Shown here: positions 37,067-46,228 of the stretch, in pieces
Numbering within the stretch: position 1 is the stretch's first letter
How the letters are laid out: each line of letters starts with the position of its first letter
NCBI GenBank assembly: GCA_013001145.1
Contig: JABDND010000084.1
Span: forward strand, 1 to 46,430
Direction of reading: 5' to 3'
Length of the DNA: 46,430 nt
Source: Croceitalea sp.
GTDB lineage: Bacteria; Bacteroidota; Bacteroidia; Flavobacteriales; Flavobacteriaceae
Translations under genes and position numbers: made by a program
Notes under the pieces: generated by a model
The model's database searches: none
What the model was told of the DNA's origin: nothing
Seen by the model: the letters and a program-made list of their open reading frames with translations, nothing else

Positions 37067-40000
37067 TCAATAATCTGCCACCCATCTTCTGGCATTTATA
37101 AAAGCCTCCAACCAAGGTGAAACGACATCCTCCCTATCTTTTGGATAATGCGCCCAATTCCACGGAAATATAGAACGTTCTATGTGCGGCATGGTAACCA
37201 AATGTCGCCCAGAAGCGTCACAGAGCATAGCAGTATTAAAATCACTGCCATTTGGATTTGCAGGATAGCCCTCATAACCATATTTGGCCACTATAGCGTA
37301 TTTATCCTCGGTATAAGGAAGGTTAAACTTGCCCTCACCATGCGATATCCAAACCCCTAATACGCTACCTGCCAATGACGATAGCATGACCGAATTGTTC
37401 TTCTCTATTTTGACCGATGTGAAATTGCTTTCATGTTTGTGCGAATCATTATAGGTCATTTTACCATGGATTTCATGCTCAGGATTAATCAAATCAAGCT
37501 CCATAAACAACTGACAGCCGTTACAAATGCCTATGGACAAGGTATCCTCTCTTGCGAAGAAATCACTGATGATTTTATTGGCCCTTTCATTGTACTTAAT
37601 GGCCCCTGCCCACCCTTTGGCACTGCCCAATACGTCAGAGTTGGAAAAACCACCTACGGCTCCTAGAAACTGAATATCCGCTAAATTCTCACGACCCGAT
37701 ATTAAATCGGTCATGTGAACATCTTTTACGTCAAACCCGGCCAAGTACATGGCATGGGCCATCTCACGTTCTGAATTACTGCCTTTTTCACGAAGAATGG
37801 CTGCTTTAGGACGTTTGTTTGTTATTTGAATAGGTGGAATCGTTACTGTGTGCTTTGGGAAGGCATAGACCAATGGTTGCGCTTTAAAATTCTCATACCT
37901 AGTTTTGGCCAATTCATTGGCAGTCTGTTTAGAATCGAGCAAATAAGATGTTTTGAACCATGTATCACGAAGCGATTCTATATTTAAACCAACGTTTATC
38001 CTTCCTACTTTCAAGTGTAGTTCAGCAGTAGCAGTAACTTTGCCCAGTTTGTGAAATTCTATATCAGCAGCTTCCAATACTTCTTCAACGGAATCGTCAA
38101 TTGCTTGCACTACAACGCCTATATTCTCAGCGAACAATAGTTTGATGGCATCTTCTTCACCCAAATCGGTCAAATCTAAATCGGCACCTAAATCATTGTC
38201 TGCGAAGCATAGTTCCAATAAAGTGGTAATGAGACCACCAGACCCCACATCATGGCCAGCCAACAATTGTTCATTGGCAATCAATTGTTGAACCATGTTA
38301 AAGGCTGTTTTAAAATAAGCCGCATTAGTAACTGTAGGGGCTTGTCCACCAATGGCATTGCGTATTTGCGCAAATGAGGATCCGCCCAATTTAAAGGCAT
38401 CTTTTGAGAAATTGATATAGTAAATAGAGCCGCCCTTTTTTTGTAACACTGGCTCTACCACCTTGTTAATATCATCACAATGGCCTGCGGCTGAAATAAC
38501 CACCGTGCCCGGGGCGATTACTTCTTGGTCCTTATATTTTTGTTTCATGGAAAGGGAATCCTTTCCTGTGGGCACATTAATGCCCAATTCGATGGCAAAT
38601 TCTGAAATCGCTTCAACAGCTTTGTATAGCCGTGCATCTTCTCCTTCATTACGGCAGGGCCACATCCAATTTGCAGAAAGGGATATTGATTTTAGACCTT
38701 CATTCAATGGTGCCCAAACAATATTGGTCAAGGCCTCGGCGATACTGTTTCGGCTGCCTGCCACAGGGTCTATTAAACCCGAAATTGGTGAGTGACCAAT
38801 ACTGGTTGCAATTCCTTCTTTACCCTTAAAATCCAGCGCCATTACGCCACAATTGTTGAGCGGTAGTTGTAATGGACCGGCACATTGTTGTTTGGCCACA
38901 CGACCACCCACGCAACGATCCACTTTATTGGTCAACCAATCTTTACAAGCGACAGCTTCCAATTGTAACACTTGATCTAGATAATCGTGAAAATGCTCTA
39001 GGGTATAATCTGGCTCGCTGTAGTTGGTGGCTATGGTCTTGTCTTCCATAATGGTTTTTGGGGAACTACCGAACATATCGGAGAGGGCCAAATCCATTGG
39101 GGTTTCATTTTTATTTTGGGATGTTATAGTGAAACGATGGTCGCCAGTCACTTCGCCTACTTCATACATGGGCGCACGCTCACGGTCTGCAATACGGTGT
39201 AAAAGGTCCAAATCATTTGGCCCCATGACCAACCCCATCCGTTCTTGACTTTCGTTACCAATAATTTCTTTAAGGGAAAGTGTAGGGTCGCCAATGGGTA
39301 ATTTGTCCAGTTCAATACAGCCTCCTGTATCTTCCACTAATTCTGAAAGGCAGTTTAGATGTCCGCCCGCGCCATGATCATGTATAGAAACTATAGGATT
39401 ATGTTCGCTCTCTACCAAACCGCGTATGGCATTGGCAGCCCTTTTTTGCATCTCAGGATTGGAACGTTGTACGGCATTCAATTCAATGGCCGACTCAAAT
39501 TCACCTGTATCGGCACTTGAAACCGCAGCACCGCCCATACCAATACGATAGTTGTCGCCCCCAAGTATGACTATTTTATCTCCTGTGCTGGGTTCATCTT
39601 TTAAGGCTTGACCGGCTTTGGCGTAACCTATTCCCCCAGCTTGCATGATTACCTTATCATACCCTAGGTTACGGCCAGCTTCTTGATGTTCAAAAGTGAG
39701 TACCGAACCTGAAATTAAGGGCTGTCCAAATTTATTGCCAAAGTCTGACGCCCCATTACTGGCCTTTATCAAAATATCCATTGGAGTTTGATACAACCAT
39801 GGCCTGGCCTTAAACGCCATTTCCCATGTACGGTCGTTTTCCAATCGAGAATAAGCTGTCATATAAACGGCGGTACCGGCCAAAGGCAATGACCCTTTGC
39901 CACCCGCCAAGCGATCTCTAATTTCACCACCTGAACCAGTGGCAGCGCCGTTAAAGGGCTCTACGGTAGTGGGAAAATTATGCGTCTCGGCTTTGAGCGA

Positions 40001-40726
40001 AAGGACCGAATCAAAGGCTTCTTCTTGGTAGTAATCTGGTTGGTCGGCCCGTTTTGGGGCAAATTGTACCACCTTGGGCCCTTTAACAAAAGCGACATTG
40101 TCTTTATAGGCTGAAACAATTCCATTGGGATTTAACTTGGATGTTGCTTTAATCAACTTAAATAGCGAACTCGGCATCTCTTGCCCATCAATAACAAAAG
40201 TGCCATTGAAGATTTTATGACGGCAATGTTCAGAATTCACTTGACTGAAACCAAAAACTTCAGAATCGGTCAATTTGCGATTCAGTTTTGTGGCAAGGGC
40301 ATTTAAGTAATCCACTTCATCTTCACTTAAGGCCAATCCTTCTAGCTTATTATAAGCGGCAATGTCATCTACATGAACTATGGGTTCTGGATCATGTTCT
40401 ATGGTAAAAATCTTTTGGTCAAGCCCATTGTATTTTTGGGAAAGCATGGGGTCAAAATCGATAAAACCATCGTCCACGGCTTGAAAAGCTTCAATACGGA
40501 CTATTCCTTTAATGCCCATGTTTTGTGTGATTTCCGTAGCATTGGTACTCCACGGGGTAATCATGGCCGAACGCGGTCCCACATAAAAAGCCTCCAAAGA
40601 GGTCGTCTTTATTTGAGGTTTGTCCCCGAACAGCCAAGTGAGTTTTATGGCGTCTGCATCTGGAATTTCTTGATTGGTCTGGACAGCATACACTTGTTGG
40701 GTCTTATCCCCGAAGAAATGAATCAT
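37067..40726 (-). CDS. purL: Phosphoribosylformylglycinamidine synthase, large single-chain form
   Basis: De novo purine synthesis: converts formylglycinamide ribotide to its amidine using ATP and glutamine. The ATG at 40726 gives 1219 residues (MIHFFGDKTQQ), normal for the single-chain form. Domains run in order from a PurS-like N-terminus, through two synthetase halves (FSQVNSEHCRHKIFNGTF, AETHNFPT, HDHGAGGH, GTDSLSMK-like PTGKDSLSMKQ, HDVGSGGL), to a class I glutaminase (GICNGCQLFMEL with Cys1071; a SHGEGKF segment; and a final ERSIFPWNWAHYP). The frame extends to 40762, but that start falls within a -10-like element. It looks monocistronic. Confidence 0.96.
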   Translation of the reverse strand: MIHFFGDKTQQVYAVQTNQEIPDADAIKLTWLFGDKPQIKTTSLEAFYVGPRSAMITPWSTNATEITQNMGIKGIVRIEAFQAVDDGFIDFDPMLSQKYNGLDQKIFTIEHDPEPIVHVDDIAAYNKLEGLALSEDEVDYLNALATKLNRKLTDSEVFGFSQVNSEHCRHKIFNGTFVIDGQEMPSSLFKLIKATSKLNPNGIVSAYKDNVAFVKGPKVVQFAPKRADQPDYYQEEAFDSVLSLKAETHNFPTTVEPFNGAATGSGGEIRDRLAGGKGSLPLAGTAVYMTAYSRLENDRTWEMAFKARPWLYQTPMDILIKASNGASDFGNKFGQPLISGSVLTFEHQEAGRNLGYDKVIMQAGGIGYAKAGQALKDEPSTGDKIVILGGDNYRIGMGGAAVSSADTGEFESAIELNAVQRSNPEMQKRAANAIRGLVESEHNPIVSIHDHGAGGHLNCLSELVEDTGGCIELDKLPIGDPTLSLKEIIGNESQERMGLVMGPNDLDLLHRIADRERAPMYEVGEVTGDHRFTITSQNKNETPMDLALSDMFGSSPKTIMEDKTIATNYSEPDYTLEHFHDYLDQVLQLEAVACKDWLTNKVDRCVGGRVAKQQCAGPLQLPLNNCGVMALDFKGKEGIATSIGHSPISGLIDPVAGSRNSIAEALTNIVWAPLNEGLKSISLSANWMWPCRNEGEDARLYKAVEAISEFAIELGINVPTGKDSLSMKQKYKDQEVIAPGTVVISAAGHCDDINKVVEPVLQKKGGSIYYINFSKDAFKLGGSSFAQIRNAIGGQAPTVTNAAYFKTAFNMVQQLIANEQLLAGHDVGSGGLITTLLELCFADNDLGADLDLTDLGEEDAIKLLFAENIGVVVQAIDDSVEEVLEAADIEFHKLGKVTATAELHLKVGRINVGLNIESLRDTWFKTSYLLDSKQTANELAKTRYENFKAQPLVYAFPKHTVTIPPIQITNKRPKAAILREKGSNSEREMAHAMYLAGFDVKDVHMTDLISGRENLADIQFLGAVGGFSNSDVLGSAKGWAGAIKYNERANKIISDFFAREDTLSIGICNGCQLFMELDLINPEHEIHGKMTYNDSHKHESNFTSVKIEKNNSVMLSSLAGSVLGVWISHGEGKFNLPYTEDKYAIVAKYGYEGYPANPNGSDFNTAMLCDASGRHLVTMPHIERSIFPWNWAHYPKDREDVVSPWLEAFINARRWVADY

Positions 40727-40759
40727 AGTGGGCGTGGCTTTGTTCACATTTTGAAAGCA

Positions 40760-40767
40760 CAAAATTA
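40760..40767 (-). promoter_or_regulatory. Predicted -10 element of purL
   Basis: TAATTTTG on the minus strand matches the consensus TAnnTTTG exactly and lies 33 bases upstream of the ATG at 40726. No clear TTG was found at the expected -33 distance. Confidence 0.5.
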
Positions 40768-40949
40768 CCCTTTTTTTAAGCGATATTTTTTAGGAAAGCC
40801 AAACAGTTTTGAACGGGTAATGTTAATAGCGTTTTTCGCCAAATTCTTCAAAACACCACTACCGAATTGGTAATAATTGGCCGCTGTATTTAAGTAAAAG
40901 CAAATAATTTATTAAATTAAAATTGTAGTATACACAGGTTACTGTTCTG

Positions 40950-41330
40950 TTAATTTTTCTTTGAAAAAGCGTAAAAAAGGAATCCGCCAAATAACAACAC
41001 AATGATGGCGCTAAAGGAGGCATAATCTTTAAATTCATGCAAGATGTAACCTATGAAATGTTCAAACTTTGCATGCCCAATAAAAATAAAAATTATGGCG
41101 GCCAGTAAAGCTACATAACCGATAATTCTTATTATAGTAGGATAAATCGATTGTTTGGCAGCGACAATGAACAGCACACCTATAACTAGACGCACCAGTA
41201 TTGCGGTGAAGTATAAGGACTTACTTTCCAAATTATTTTCAAGCCATTCAAAAATTAGTTGAGGTTTTATCATTATCGTAATTCCGATTAGGATTAAAAC
41301 TATTCCGAAAATTTTAAAAGTTAATTTCAT
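40950..41330 (-). CDS. Small integral membrane protein, four predicted helices
   Basis: Not recognised. 126 residues, starting MKLTFKIFGIVLILIGITIMI and with hydrophobic segments at about residues 5-20, 42-58, 65-84 and 103-121. The short loop GHAKFEHFIGYILHEF between helices three and four holds two or three histidines. There is no conserved catalytic pattern that I know. It stands alone between purL and the divergent M20 hydrolase gene, with a perfect inverted repeat in the shared upstream region. Confidence 0.7.
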   Translation of the reverse strand: MKLTFKIFGIVLILIGITIMIKPQLIFEWLENNLESKSLYFTAILVRLVIGVLFIVAAKQSIYPTIIRIIGYVALLAAIIFIFIGHAKFEHFIGYILHEFKDYASFSAIIVLLFGGFLFYAFSKKN

Positions 41331-41377
41331 GAATGCTTTTTACGATTGAGTCTTAGTGAAGCTTTGGGTTATCTTTA

Positions 41378-41400
41378 AAAGTATTGATTTTCAATACTTT
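41378..41400. repeat. Perfect 10-bp inverted repeat in a divergent intergenic region
   Basis: AAAGTATTGA and TCAATACTTT are separated by three T. The pair lies 48 bases upstream of the small membrane protein gene and 126 bases upstream of the M20 hydrolase ATG. With no T-run after it on either strand as strong as in the two terminators, it is more likely an operator or an RNA hairpin than a terminator. Confidence 0.5.
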
Positions 41401-41525
41401 AAAAATAAGGAATTTGTCTTTGTCTTTTGAAAAACGTATAAATAATAAGTATTCAGTTAACAGCGGTTATAAAAACCCACAAAAAACTTTTTTCAGTAAC
41501 TTCAATGCACTTTAATGATAAGCTT

Positions 41526-43121
41526 ATGAAACAATTACCTTATGGACTATACGGACTTATTTTATCTCTGCTGTTAAACACTTCGACGTTTGCTCAAAAA
41601 AGTTGGTCACCCCAGCAAATAGAAGCCCTAAAAGCTGAGGTGGCGCAATTCGTGGAGCAAGACCAAAAAAATATACAGGTGATGGTGGATAAGGTATTCA
41701 GTTTTGCCGAGTTGGGTTATCAAGAGGTGGAATCCTCGAAATATCTGTCTGGCATTTTGGCGAAAAACGGTTTTACAATTGAGAAATCAATTTCGGGTAT
41801 TCCTACTGCTTGGATGGCCACATGGAGCAATGGAAAAGGCCCTGTAATCGCCTTGGGTAGTGACGTGGACTGTATTCCCAAGGCCTCACAATATCCAGGC
41901 GTCGCATACCATAAACCTATTGTCGAAGGTGCGCCCGGTCATGGTGAAGGGCACAACTCAGGCATTCCCCTTAATATTTCTGCGGCCCTGGCGGTACAGA
42001 AAATTATGAAACGCGAAAAAATTGGTGGAACATTAATGGTATGGCCTGGTATTGCCGAAGAATTGTTAGGTGCCAAGGCATGGTATGTACGTGATGGCCT
42101 TTTTGACAATATTGACTTGTGCATTTTTACCCATGTGAGCAGCGGTTTAAGTGTGTCTTATGGGCCTACAAGGGGTACTGGATTGATTTCTTTAGAGTAT
42201 TCCTTTGAGGGAGAGGCCGCTCATTCGGCAGGGTCGCCTTGGCGCGGCCGCAGCGCCCTCGATGCGGCGGAACTAATGAATATTGGGTGGAATTATAAGC
42301 GGGAGCATTTACATCCGCTTAGGCGCTCACACTCCATTTTTACCGATGCCGGTGATCAGCCCAACGTAGTGCCCTCGAAGGCCTCCATTTGGTTCTATTT
42401 TCGCGACATAACATACGAGGGTATTATGGAAATGTACCATATAGCTAATGATATGGCCAAGGGAGCGGCACTCATGACAGGCACGACCATGAGCTCTAAA
42501 ATTTTGGGAGCTGCATGGCCCCGTCATTTTAATAAAGTCATTGCCGAGACCATGTATGAGAACATAAAGCAAGTGGGACTGCCCCATTGGTCGGAAGCAG
42601 ATCAAATTTTGGCAAAGGCCGTACAGACTGTGGTTAATTCAAAGAGGGTAGAAGGACTAAAAACTAGCTTGGACACGATTGGCTTACCCGTGGTCAATCC
42701 AGTAAGTGGAGGATCTGATGATATTGGGGATATTTCATGGAAAGTGCCAACGATTACCATGCGGTACCCCTCCAATATTCCTGGGCTGCAAGGGCATCAT
42801 TGGAGCAATGCCATTGCGATGGCAACGCCCATTGCCCACAAAGGTGTAGTGGCAGGGGCCAAGGCTGAAGCTATGACCATACTAGATTTTTTGATGAAAC
42901 CTGAATTGGTCAATGCCGCTTGGGATTATTTTAATGAAGAACAGACCAAGGAAACCAAATTTGAACCTATGATTTCCGCCGATGATCTACCGCCTATATA
43001 TTTGAACAAAGACAAGCAGGAGCAGTTTCGACCTGCTTTGGAAAAGTACTATTACGATGAGAAAAAGTACGATTCATATTTGGAGCAGTTGGGTGTAGAG
43101 TACCCTACAGTGAAGCAATAA
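41526..43121 (+). CDS. AbgB-like M20 family amidohydrolase (exported)
   Basis: Zinc-dependent amide hydrolase related to the AbgB subunit of p-aminobenzoyl-glutamate hydrolase and to M20 peptidases. From the ATG at 41526 it has a signal peptide (about 1-24, ending TSTFAQ) and 531 residues. Metal-site landmarks are LGSDVDCIP (Asp), APGHGEGHNSG (His), GIAEELLGAK (Glu pair), CIFTHVSS (His) and LQGHHWSNAIA (His). An earlier in-frame ATG at 41505 would add seven polar residues before the signal. Exported AbgB-like proteins are common in Bacteroidetes, but their substrates are mostly unknown; N-acyl amino acids or folate fragments are plausible. Confidence 0.9.
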   Translation: MKQLPYGLYGLILSLLLNTSTFAQKSWSPQQIEALKAEVAQFVEQDQKNIQVMVDKVFSFAELGYQEVESSKYLSGILAKNGFTIEKSISGIPTAWMATWSNGKGPVIALGSDVDCIPKASQYPGVAYHKPIVEGAPGHGEGHNSGIPLNISAALAVQKIMKREKIGGTLMVWPGIAEELLGAKAWYVRDGLFDNIDLCIFTHVSSGLSVSYGPTRGTGLISLEYSFEGEAAHSAGSPWRGRSALDAAELMNIGWNYKREHLHPLRRSHSIFTDAGDQPNVVPSKASIWFYFRDITYEGIMEMYHIANDMAKGAALMTGTTMSSKILGAAWPRHFNKVIAETMYENIKQVGLPHWSEADQILAKAVQTVVNSKRVEGLKTSLDTIGLPVVNPVSGGSDDIGDISWKVPTITMRYPSNIPGLQGHHWSNAIAMATPIAHKGVVAGAKAEAMTILDFLMKPELVNAAWDYFNEEQTKETKFEPMISADDLPPIYLNKDKQEQFRPALEKYYYDEKKYDSYLEQLGVEYPTVKQ

Positions 43122-43155
43122 TAGTTTTAGTGTGATAAAGCGGATTGATGAAACA

Positions 43156-44367
43156 TTACTTTTTCTTCAAGAGGGCCATATAAAAGCCGTCAAAGCCATG
43201 TTCGCATGCATAAATATTCTTCTCTTTTACAAATTCAAATACTTGGCCTTCTTCAGATGCTAGAAAGGATTGAACTTGGTCGCTATTTTCTTCGGGCAAG
43301 ATGGAACAGGTGGCGTACACCAATTGACCGCCAGACTTGACCATTTTACTATAATCCCTTAGAATGTCGTGCTGTACACCCTTTATTTTTTCTATAAAAT
43401 CGGGCTGCAACTTCCATTTAGAATCAGGGTTTCTACGGATAACGCCCAAGCCCGAGCAGGGGGCATCCAACAATACCCGGTCAGCGCTATTATGTAGTTT
43501 TTTGATGACCTTGGTAGAATCGATAGCACGAGTTTCTACATTGTGCACTCCATTTCTGCGGGCACGAACCTTTAATTTTTTGAGTTTACTCTCGTAAATG
43601 TCAAGTGCTATGAGTTGGCCTTTATTTTCCATTAATGAGGCCAAGTGCAAGGTCTTTCCACCCGCACCGGCGCAAGCATCGATTACACGTTGCCCAGGTT
43701 CTACCTCTAAAAAGGGAGCAACCAATTGTGAAGCAGCATCCTGTACCTCAAAAAGACCTTCTTTGAATGCTTGGGTGATAAAAACGTTTTTGCGTTCTAC
43801 CAACCTTAAGGCGTCTTTGGCATCGGATATAGTTTCAGTATTGACCTCTTCAGATTTTAAAAGTTCACGCAGCGCATTTTTGTTTGTTTTCAAAGTATTC
43901 ACACGAAGCACCACATCTGCTTGTTGGTTCAAGGCGGCTATTTCTTTGGTCCAAAGGGGTTCACCCAGCGCTTTGCATGCCCTTTCGTCCAACCAATCTG
44001 GAATGGATTCCCTAAATTTTCGAATTTTAGAAAGTTCATCAAAACGGCCTTTGATACGGCGTACCGGTGTTTCTTCCAACTGTTTCCAATCGGGTAATTG
44101 AATGCCCCTTAGTACGGCCCATACGGCGAACAAGCGAAATAGGTTTTGTCTTGAATAAGGCTCCCGTACTTCGGCAATTTCTGCATAGAGGCGTTTCCAA
44201 CGTACAATATCATAGGTAGTCTCTGCGATAAAACCGCGATCCCTGGCACCCCAAGTTTTATTGTATTTTAAGACCTTCTCAATGACCTTGTCGGCATATT
44301 CATGATCGTTGAAAATCATTCCTAGGGCATCAATAACGGCAAAGACCAAATTTCGATGTAAACGCAT
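43156..44367 (-). CDS. RsmB/NOP family class I SAM-dependent RNA methyltransferase
   Basis: 403-residue enzyme that probably methylates cytosine C5 in ribosomal RNA. It has an N-terminal helical NusB/RsmB-like part (about residues 1-150), then a SAM-binding fold with DACAGAGGKTLHLASL, LIALDIYESKL, LLDAPCSGLGVIRRNPDSKW (Cys304) and VYATCSILPEEN (Cys354). Both the nucleophilic and the releasing cysteine expected for m5C transferases are present. The specific rRNA position is not readable. The ATG at 44367 has a TACCTTTA element 19 bases upstream. Confidence 0.92.
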   Translation of the reverse strand: MRLHRNLVFAVIDALGMIFNDHEYADKVIEKVLKYNKTWGARDRGFIAETTYDIVRWKRLYAEIAEVREPYSRQNLFRLFAVWAVLRGIQLPDWKQLEETPVRRIKGRFDELSKIRKFRESIPDWLDERACKALGEPLWTKEIAALNQQADVVLRVNTLKTNKNALRELLKSEEVNTETISDAKDALRLVERKNVFITQAFKEGLFEVQDAASQLVAPFLEVEPGQRVIDACAGAGGKTLHLASLMENKGQLIALDIYESKLKKLKVRARRNGVHNVETRAIDSTKVIKKLHNSADRVLLDAPCSGLGVIRRNPDSKWKLQPDFIEKIKGVQHDILRDYSKMVKSGGQLVYATCSILPEENSDQVQSFLASEEGQVFEFVKEKNIYACEHGFDGFYMALLKKK

Positions 44368-44457
44368 TGTTAATATTAAAGATTGTAAAGGTAGGGATAC
44401 TTATGTTCATTATTAGGAGGAAACACTTTCCTTTGATGAGCCATCAAAATAAAGAGG

Positions 44458-44536
44458 TGTTCTCGACTGCGCTCGAAATAACGGTTTAGGATTGAGGAGA
44501 GCGGTATGTTCTCAACTTCGCTCGAAATGACAGTTA
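44458..44536. repeat. Two copies of a ~29-nt intergenic repeat
   Basis: Copy 1 at 44458-44486 and copy 2 at 44507-44535 both read TGTTCTC-[GA]-ACT-[GT]-CGCTCGAAAT, then [AG]AC[GA]GTT, matching at 25 of 29 positions. The TCGA-rich core is partly self-complementary. They lie in the 323-bp gap 44368-44690, the only gene-free stretch over 300 bp here. Otherwise the gap holds only AT-rich sequence, with no ORF, RNA gene or clear terminator. Confidence 0.65.
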
Positions 44537-44690
44537 AAGTATGGGGTTATAGACTTCCGTTCGAAAGTTAGGCAGAAGGAGGAACTGAAAGTTTATAATT
44601 TGCAAAATGAGACGTTTTAAACTTTGTTGAATGATACTTGATTATTTTTATAAATACGCCAAAATCTCTAGACTTTAGTTGTGTACCTTT

Positions 44691-45737
44691 ATGTCTATGA
44701 CATACAAAAAAAATTCTCTTTTTTTGATTGCTCTTGTCATTCTGGGAGGATGCGTTAATAAAGAAACATCACATGATTATACCTCGGTAAAAATTGATGT
44801 CATTTTTGAAGATTCTTTCAGTATAAGGGCCATTGAATTTTTAGATTCAAATACATTGGCGTTTGCGGGTAGTAATGGATTATATGGTAGTGTTAATTTG
44901 GCGACCAAAAACGTATTGACGAACCAAATGAAATTTCATACAAACATTCCCAGTTTTAGAGCCGTAGCACATACGGCAACAGATTTTTTTATGCTGTCCA
45001 TTGAAAATCCGGCCTTGCTGTATAAAACCGGTGATAATGGCCGTATGGAGTTGGTTTATAAAGAGGAAGGTGATGGGGTATTTTATGACGCCATGCAATT
45101 TATGGACAACAATCGAGGGATTGCCGTAGGCGATAGTCAAGATGGGTGCTTATCCATTATTATCACCAAGGACGGTGGCCAAACCTGGAAAAAATTAGCT
45201 TGTGAACAATTGCCCGAGGCCGAAGAAGGGGAGGGCGCTTTCGCCGCTAGTAATACCAATATTGAAATCATTGGAGAAACCATCTGGATAGGGACTACAT
45301 CAGGTTCAGTGTATCGAACAAATGATTTGGGCGATTCTTGGCAAAAAATAAACACACCAATATTATCGGCTGAGCCCACCCAAGGTATTTATTCCATGGA
45401 TTTCTATAATGAATCATTGGGCTTTGCCATTGGTGGGGATTACACCAAACCAGAGGCCTTAAAGGCCAATAAAATCATGACAAGGGATGGTGGTCAAACA
45501 TGGTCGCTGATTGCCGGTGGTGCAGCTCCTAGCTATAAAAGTTGTGTTCAGTTCATACCAAATTCTGGTGGGCAAGATTTGGTAGCCTTAGGTTTTACTG
45601 GCATATCCTATTCGGGCAATGGTGGCCATTCATGGAAAACCATGAGTGAAGAAGGTTTTTACACTATTAGATTTTTAAATGACTCTATAGCCTATGCCGC
45701 GGGTAAAAACCGTATTGCTAAACTTAGTTTCAAATAA
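44691..45737 (+). CDS. YCF48/BNR-repeat lipoprotein
   Basis: 348-residue exported protein. From ATG 44691 it carries a lipoprotein signal ending LGGC (Cys21); ATG 44697 two codons later and TTG 44679 four codons earlier are alternatives. The rest is a beta-propeller with Asp-box repeats: ITKDGGQTWKKL, RTNDLGDSWQKI, MTRDGGQTWSLI and YSGNGGHSWKTM. This resembles YCF48/Hcf136-like proteins, often labelled 'oxidoreductase' in this phylum although no redox site is seen. The role is unknown, probably protein or glycan binding at the outer membrane. It is distinct from the much larger Asp-box protein at 3338-6595. Confidence 0.85.
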   Translation: MSMTYKKNSLFLIALVILGGCVNKETSHDYTSVKIDVIFEDSFSIRAIEFLDSNTLAFAGSNGLYGSVNLATKNVLTNQMKFHTNIPSFRAVAHTATDFFMLSIENPALLYKTGDNGRMELVYKEEGDGVFYDAMQFMDNNRGIAVGDSQDGCLSIIITKDGGQTWKKLACEQLPEAEEGEGAFAASNTNIEIIGETIWIGTTSGSVYRTNDLGDSWQKINTPILSAEPTQGIYSMDFYNESLGFAIGGDYTKPEALKANKIMTRDGGQTWSLIAGGAAPSYKSCVQFIPNSGGQDLVALGFTGISYSGNGGHSWKTMSEEGFYTIRFLNDSIAYAAGKNRIAKLSFK

Positions 45738-45784
45738 AAAGTAACCTTAGGACTACTTCTCAATTTTGATAAAACCAATCTTTC

Positions 45785-46228
45785 TTAATTTCTTCTATTT
45801 CGCATTTGCTGCAATAATCGCCTTTTAAAGTCTTCTTCAGCCTTGATTAATAGAATTATTTTTTTGTCAGATATGACACTCTGCATTTGCGTTAAGAATT
45901 TCTGCTCTGCAAATTCTTTACGTTTCTTGATTTTTAAAAACTCTGCCAACAATGCGCTTGCTTCTTCATCGCTTAAACTATTGATATCAAAGCCACGTTC
46001 CCGTATTTGCGCCCGTTCGTCGCGTTTAATGGTTTCCATCACATCTTCATGCTCGTTATAAATGGGCCAAAATTGTTGAGCTTCTTTACTGGACAGATCT
46101 AATCGTTCGGTCAAGAAGGCCACCTTTAGTGTCTTAATACGCTCTCTGCCAGGCCCTTTTTGTGCACTTGAATTCAATGAAATCAAGAGCAGTGGCAGAA
46201 CAATAATCAGTTTATAGATTTTCATCAT
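45785..46228 (-). CDS. Small exported Spy/CpxP-like protein ('sensor of ECF-type sigma factor' family)
   Basis: 147 residues with a signal peptide (about 1-22, ending NSSAQ). It is followed by a charged, helical, Arg/Lys/Glu-rich domain with FLTERLDLSSKEAQQFWPIYNEHEDV and FLTQMQSVISDKKIILL, resembling the LTxxQ-type helical hairpin of Spy/CpxP-like periplasmic proteins. In this phylum such genes often follow an ECF sigma factor and a small acidic protein and are named as sensors; that naming is by context. The start could be either of two adjacent ATGs (46228 or 46225). It overlaps the upstream acidic gene by about 17 bases. Confidence 0.78.
   Translation of the reverse strand: MMKIYKLIIVLPLLLISLNSSAQKGPGRERIKTLKVAFLTERLDLSSKEAQQFWPIYNEHEDVMETIKRDERAQIRERGFDINSLSDEEASALLAEFLKIKKRKEFAEQKFLTQMQSVISDKKIILLIKAEEDFKRRLLQQMRNRRN

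Noticed and set aside
40727-40762. Longer N-terminus for purL
   Set aside because: The start would lie within the TAATTTTG element, and the protein from 40726 (MIHFFG) has the normal family start.
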